A DNA stretch of 64,000 nt from Agrypnia vestita (Eukaryota > Arthropoda > Insecta > Trichoptera > Phryganeidae): assembly GCA_016648135.1 (NCBI GenBank), contig JADDOH010001545.1:186001-250000 (forward strand), written 5' to 3'. The position numbers were made by a program, and so were the translations under genes. Numbering within the stretch: the stretch's first letter is position 1; each line of letters starts with the position of its first letter. The notes under the pieces were generated by a model. It worked only from the letters and a program-made list of their open reading frames with translations, did not search any database and was not told the DNA's origin. Below, one piece after another: positions 62,135 through 64,000 of this stretch.

Positions 62135-64000
62135 GGCATTGTCAATATACTACATTTTACCTACTAACATCGAATTTGACAGGTAAACTGGCCAATGACG
62201 AGAGGTTCTTGTAAAAATACACCATAAGCGTTACAATAAAAATATAAGTTGTGCTGGAAATACAAACGATACACTTGCCCTGAAACATCGACAAACAGAA
62301 ATGGATATTTTTGTTTGTTTTTGCGTTGTGTCTACAAATTGTTCCACCTATTTCTAAAGAGGCTTACAAGGAGCCTAGTCTAGACGCGTATTTCTTATTT
62401 TACACAGAAAATGTTCATTCAGCGGTTACTCTACTGAAATTTGTCATGAAAACTACTTTAGAAATAGAAAAATAGCACGTTTAAAATTTTCGTATATATA
62501 TTTTAATATTCGTATAAATATTTTAATGAAATTTTTCTTTCGTGTTATATTTTCGCATTTAAATCGTTTTGAAATCAAAAAAAAATCTCAAATGCTTATA
62601 TTCCAGTTATTATTATATTAGTACCCCAGTGCGACCCATTTTGAAAGAGGTTTTTTTTTTGAAATGGATGTAACTATTCTATGTATAACGATTAAAAATA
62701 GAGATACCTATATAAATCCGGGACCGTCAAATTATTAAAAAAAAATTAAATAACGTTCTATTCGCATTGTACTCGATTTCATTTCACCGTTATTGGCAAA
62801 ATGTAGCTATCGCCATTATTTAAATTACAATCAGCCCCTATTAAAATACGAACTTACGGATTTACGTTCGGAATCAGGCGTAAGCCATGGTCGGGGGCAG
62901 GCAAAACTGCAGATATTGCTAAATATATAATATTAAATTATAAGATGACTGGCACAAATACCACACCACACTAATATCACGAGTCACACACACACAGACA
63001 CAAAAAGCGACATTCTACAATTTATTGTACCAAAAAATCTCACGCCCTTTCTATAAATACTTTATGTATATTGTTAGAAATATTGAAATAATAAGGTGTC
63101 TTAAATATTTCAACTTTGTAACAAATTAATGTTTTTTTTTTTTTTTTCATATTTTCAAAATTAGATTAGGAATTACATCAAATTCCCCATTCTATATATA
63201 AATTAATATGAACATTTTAAAAATTGTCGGTATGTCGTGTTATACCTACACTTATTACATCAATAATACTCAAAATCTAGCCGAGACAGGTATGGCGTAG
63301 TGTAAAGTAGTAGAGCGGACATAATATAAAAAATATATAATCGTTTTTGTAATTAATGTTCGTTCAAAAACTTGTAGATTGAAATTATATATTTAATAAA
63401 TACGTGTATGGAATTTTTTCTTCCCACCTGTTTCTACGTAGATCGATTAGAAAGCCACACCTTCGATAATCTTCGATAGTCTATTCTTATCACGTCCACA
63501 TCCACTAGGTCTTTCTCGAATATGTAACTTCCATACAACGAGACTTTTCTTAATCATGTCAACTTTTTTCTGTAAACAGCTAAACTGATTTATAAATCTG
63601 CTAGTCCAGCATCATTAATCCTTTGGTTATTCTGTCTCCCTTGATGAAAATTACCCGTTTGACAAGTTTCTATCAACAATTATTTCATTAAAAGCTCCAA
63701 TCACTCTTTTCTGCTCTCACCCTCATTATATTTATTGCTTTTCTATGATTTCTACAGCTGTAAAGAAATTTATGAAAGCTTTTTTCAATCTTAAATATGA
63801 CATCTGGGCTAAATAAATTCAATCGTGAAAAGAAGATTTGCACACCCAGCGACAGGTTTTAGTTTTTAGACTAAAGTTAAACCTAGTTTTCTAAACAGGC
63901 TTCCATAAAAAAAATGAAATACAGATTTATTAATAGTTTTGCACCTACCTTTAAGCTGTCAAAATTACCATAATGTATTTATAATTTGTATATAGCGATA
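62135..64000. other. AT-rich, no gene recognised
   Basis: GTCATGGTCGGGGGCAGGCA-like patch at 62885-62905 and a (CA)n bit at 62986-62999. A weak LINE-like open stretch on the minus strand around 63430-63700 is too degraded to call. Confidence 0.45.

Noticed and set aside
63430..63700. Minus-strand LINE-like stretch
   Set aside because: Scattered short matches only, several stops, no diagnostic motif.

Overview
The window looks like nuclear DNA of an insect: an AT-rich background, spliced eukaryotic gene structure, and dense mariner, hAT, piggyBac, Tigger/pogo, Penelope-like, LINE and SINE debris. A lepidopteran is plausible from the flavour of the mariner and RTE-type LINE fragments, but nothing seen fixes the order. 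There are no prokaryotic features such as operons, Shine-Dalgarno sites or CRISPR arrays.

The only confidently identified host gene is at the left edge. The last five coding exons of carnitine O-palmitoyltransferase 1 (CPT1, the outer-mitochondrial-membrane gatekeeper of fatty-acid oxidation) run on the + strand from 306 to 3246, with a polyadenylation signal at about 3493. A 39-codon exon-like ORF (3975-4094) lies 0.7 kb downstream and is unexplained. The remaining ~59 kb contains no complete recognisable host gene. Isolated exon-like pieces with good splice signals (34.0-37.9 kb on both strands, possibly 60.9 kb) suggest promoters or alternative first exons of one or more large genes whose other exons I could not find, perhaps outside the window.

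The rest is mostly layered mobile elements. From left to right: Tigger/pogo-type MITEs and palindromic foldbacks (4.6-7.2 kb); a nearly intact cecropia-type mariner (8.1-9.4 kb); a Tigger remnant (9.8-10.8 kb); a degraded hAT (10.9-12.4 kb); foldbacks and a Penelope-like inverted tail with a hammerhead-ribozyme fold (15.2-16.6 kb); a truncated piggyBac transposase (17.0-17.7 kb); a 2.5-kb TTAA-flanked DNA transposon (18.5-21.1 kb); a second mariner split by a nested TIR element (23.1-24.8 kb); two long inverted arms enclosing a LINE reverse-transcriptase fragment (25.8-27.0 kb); LINE, SINE and mariner fragments (29-32 kb); the exon-like cluster (34-38 kb); more foldbacks and LINE pieces (38-43 kb); a hAT MITE with a perfect 8-bp target duplication (43.3 kb); a second hammerhead-like motif (45.6 kb); and further foldbacks, SINEs, LINE ends, a hAT remnant and MITEs to 62 kb. 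The last ~1.9 kb is featureless.

Several repeat families occur here more than once, so consensus building is possible within the window: foldback A (6.2, 12.6, 41.0 kb), foldback B (15.7, 47.2, 59.3 kb, plus an end at 40.6 kb), MITE X (16.8, 22.9, 60.6 kb), repeat C (11.9, 12.8, 38.5, 55.0 kb), the HTH-bearing TIR element (24.0, 31.7, 41.4 kb), a tRNA-like SINE (45.7, 51.8 kb and a different one at 31.4 kb), and a short palindrome (54.4, 60.3 kb). The most interesting signals are the hammerhead-like folds in Penelope-like tails, the RT fragment enclosed by ~400-bp inverted arms, the transposase-headed TIR element nested in a mariner, and the orphan exons. All calls were made by eye, so boundaries of repeats are approximate unless a target duplication is stated.
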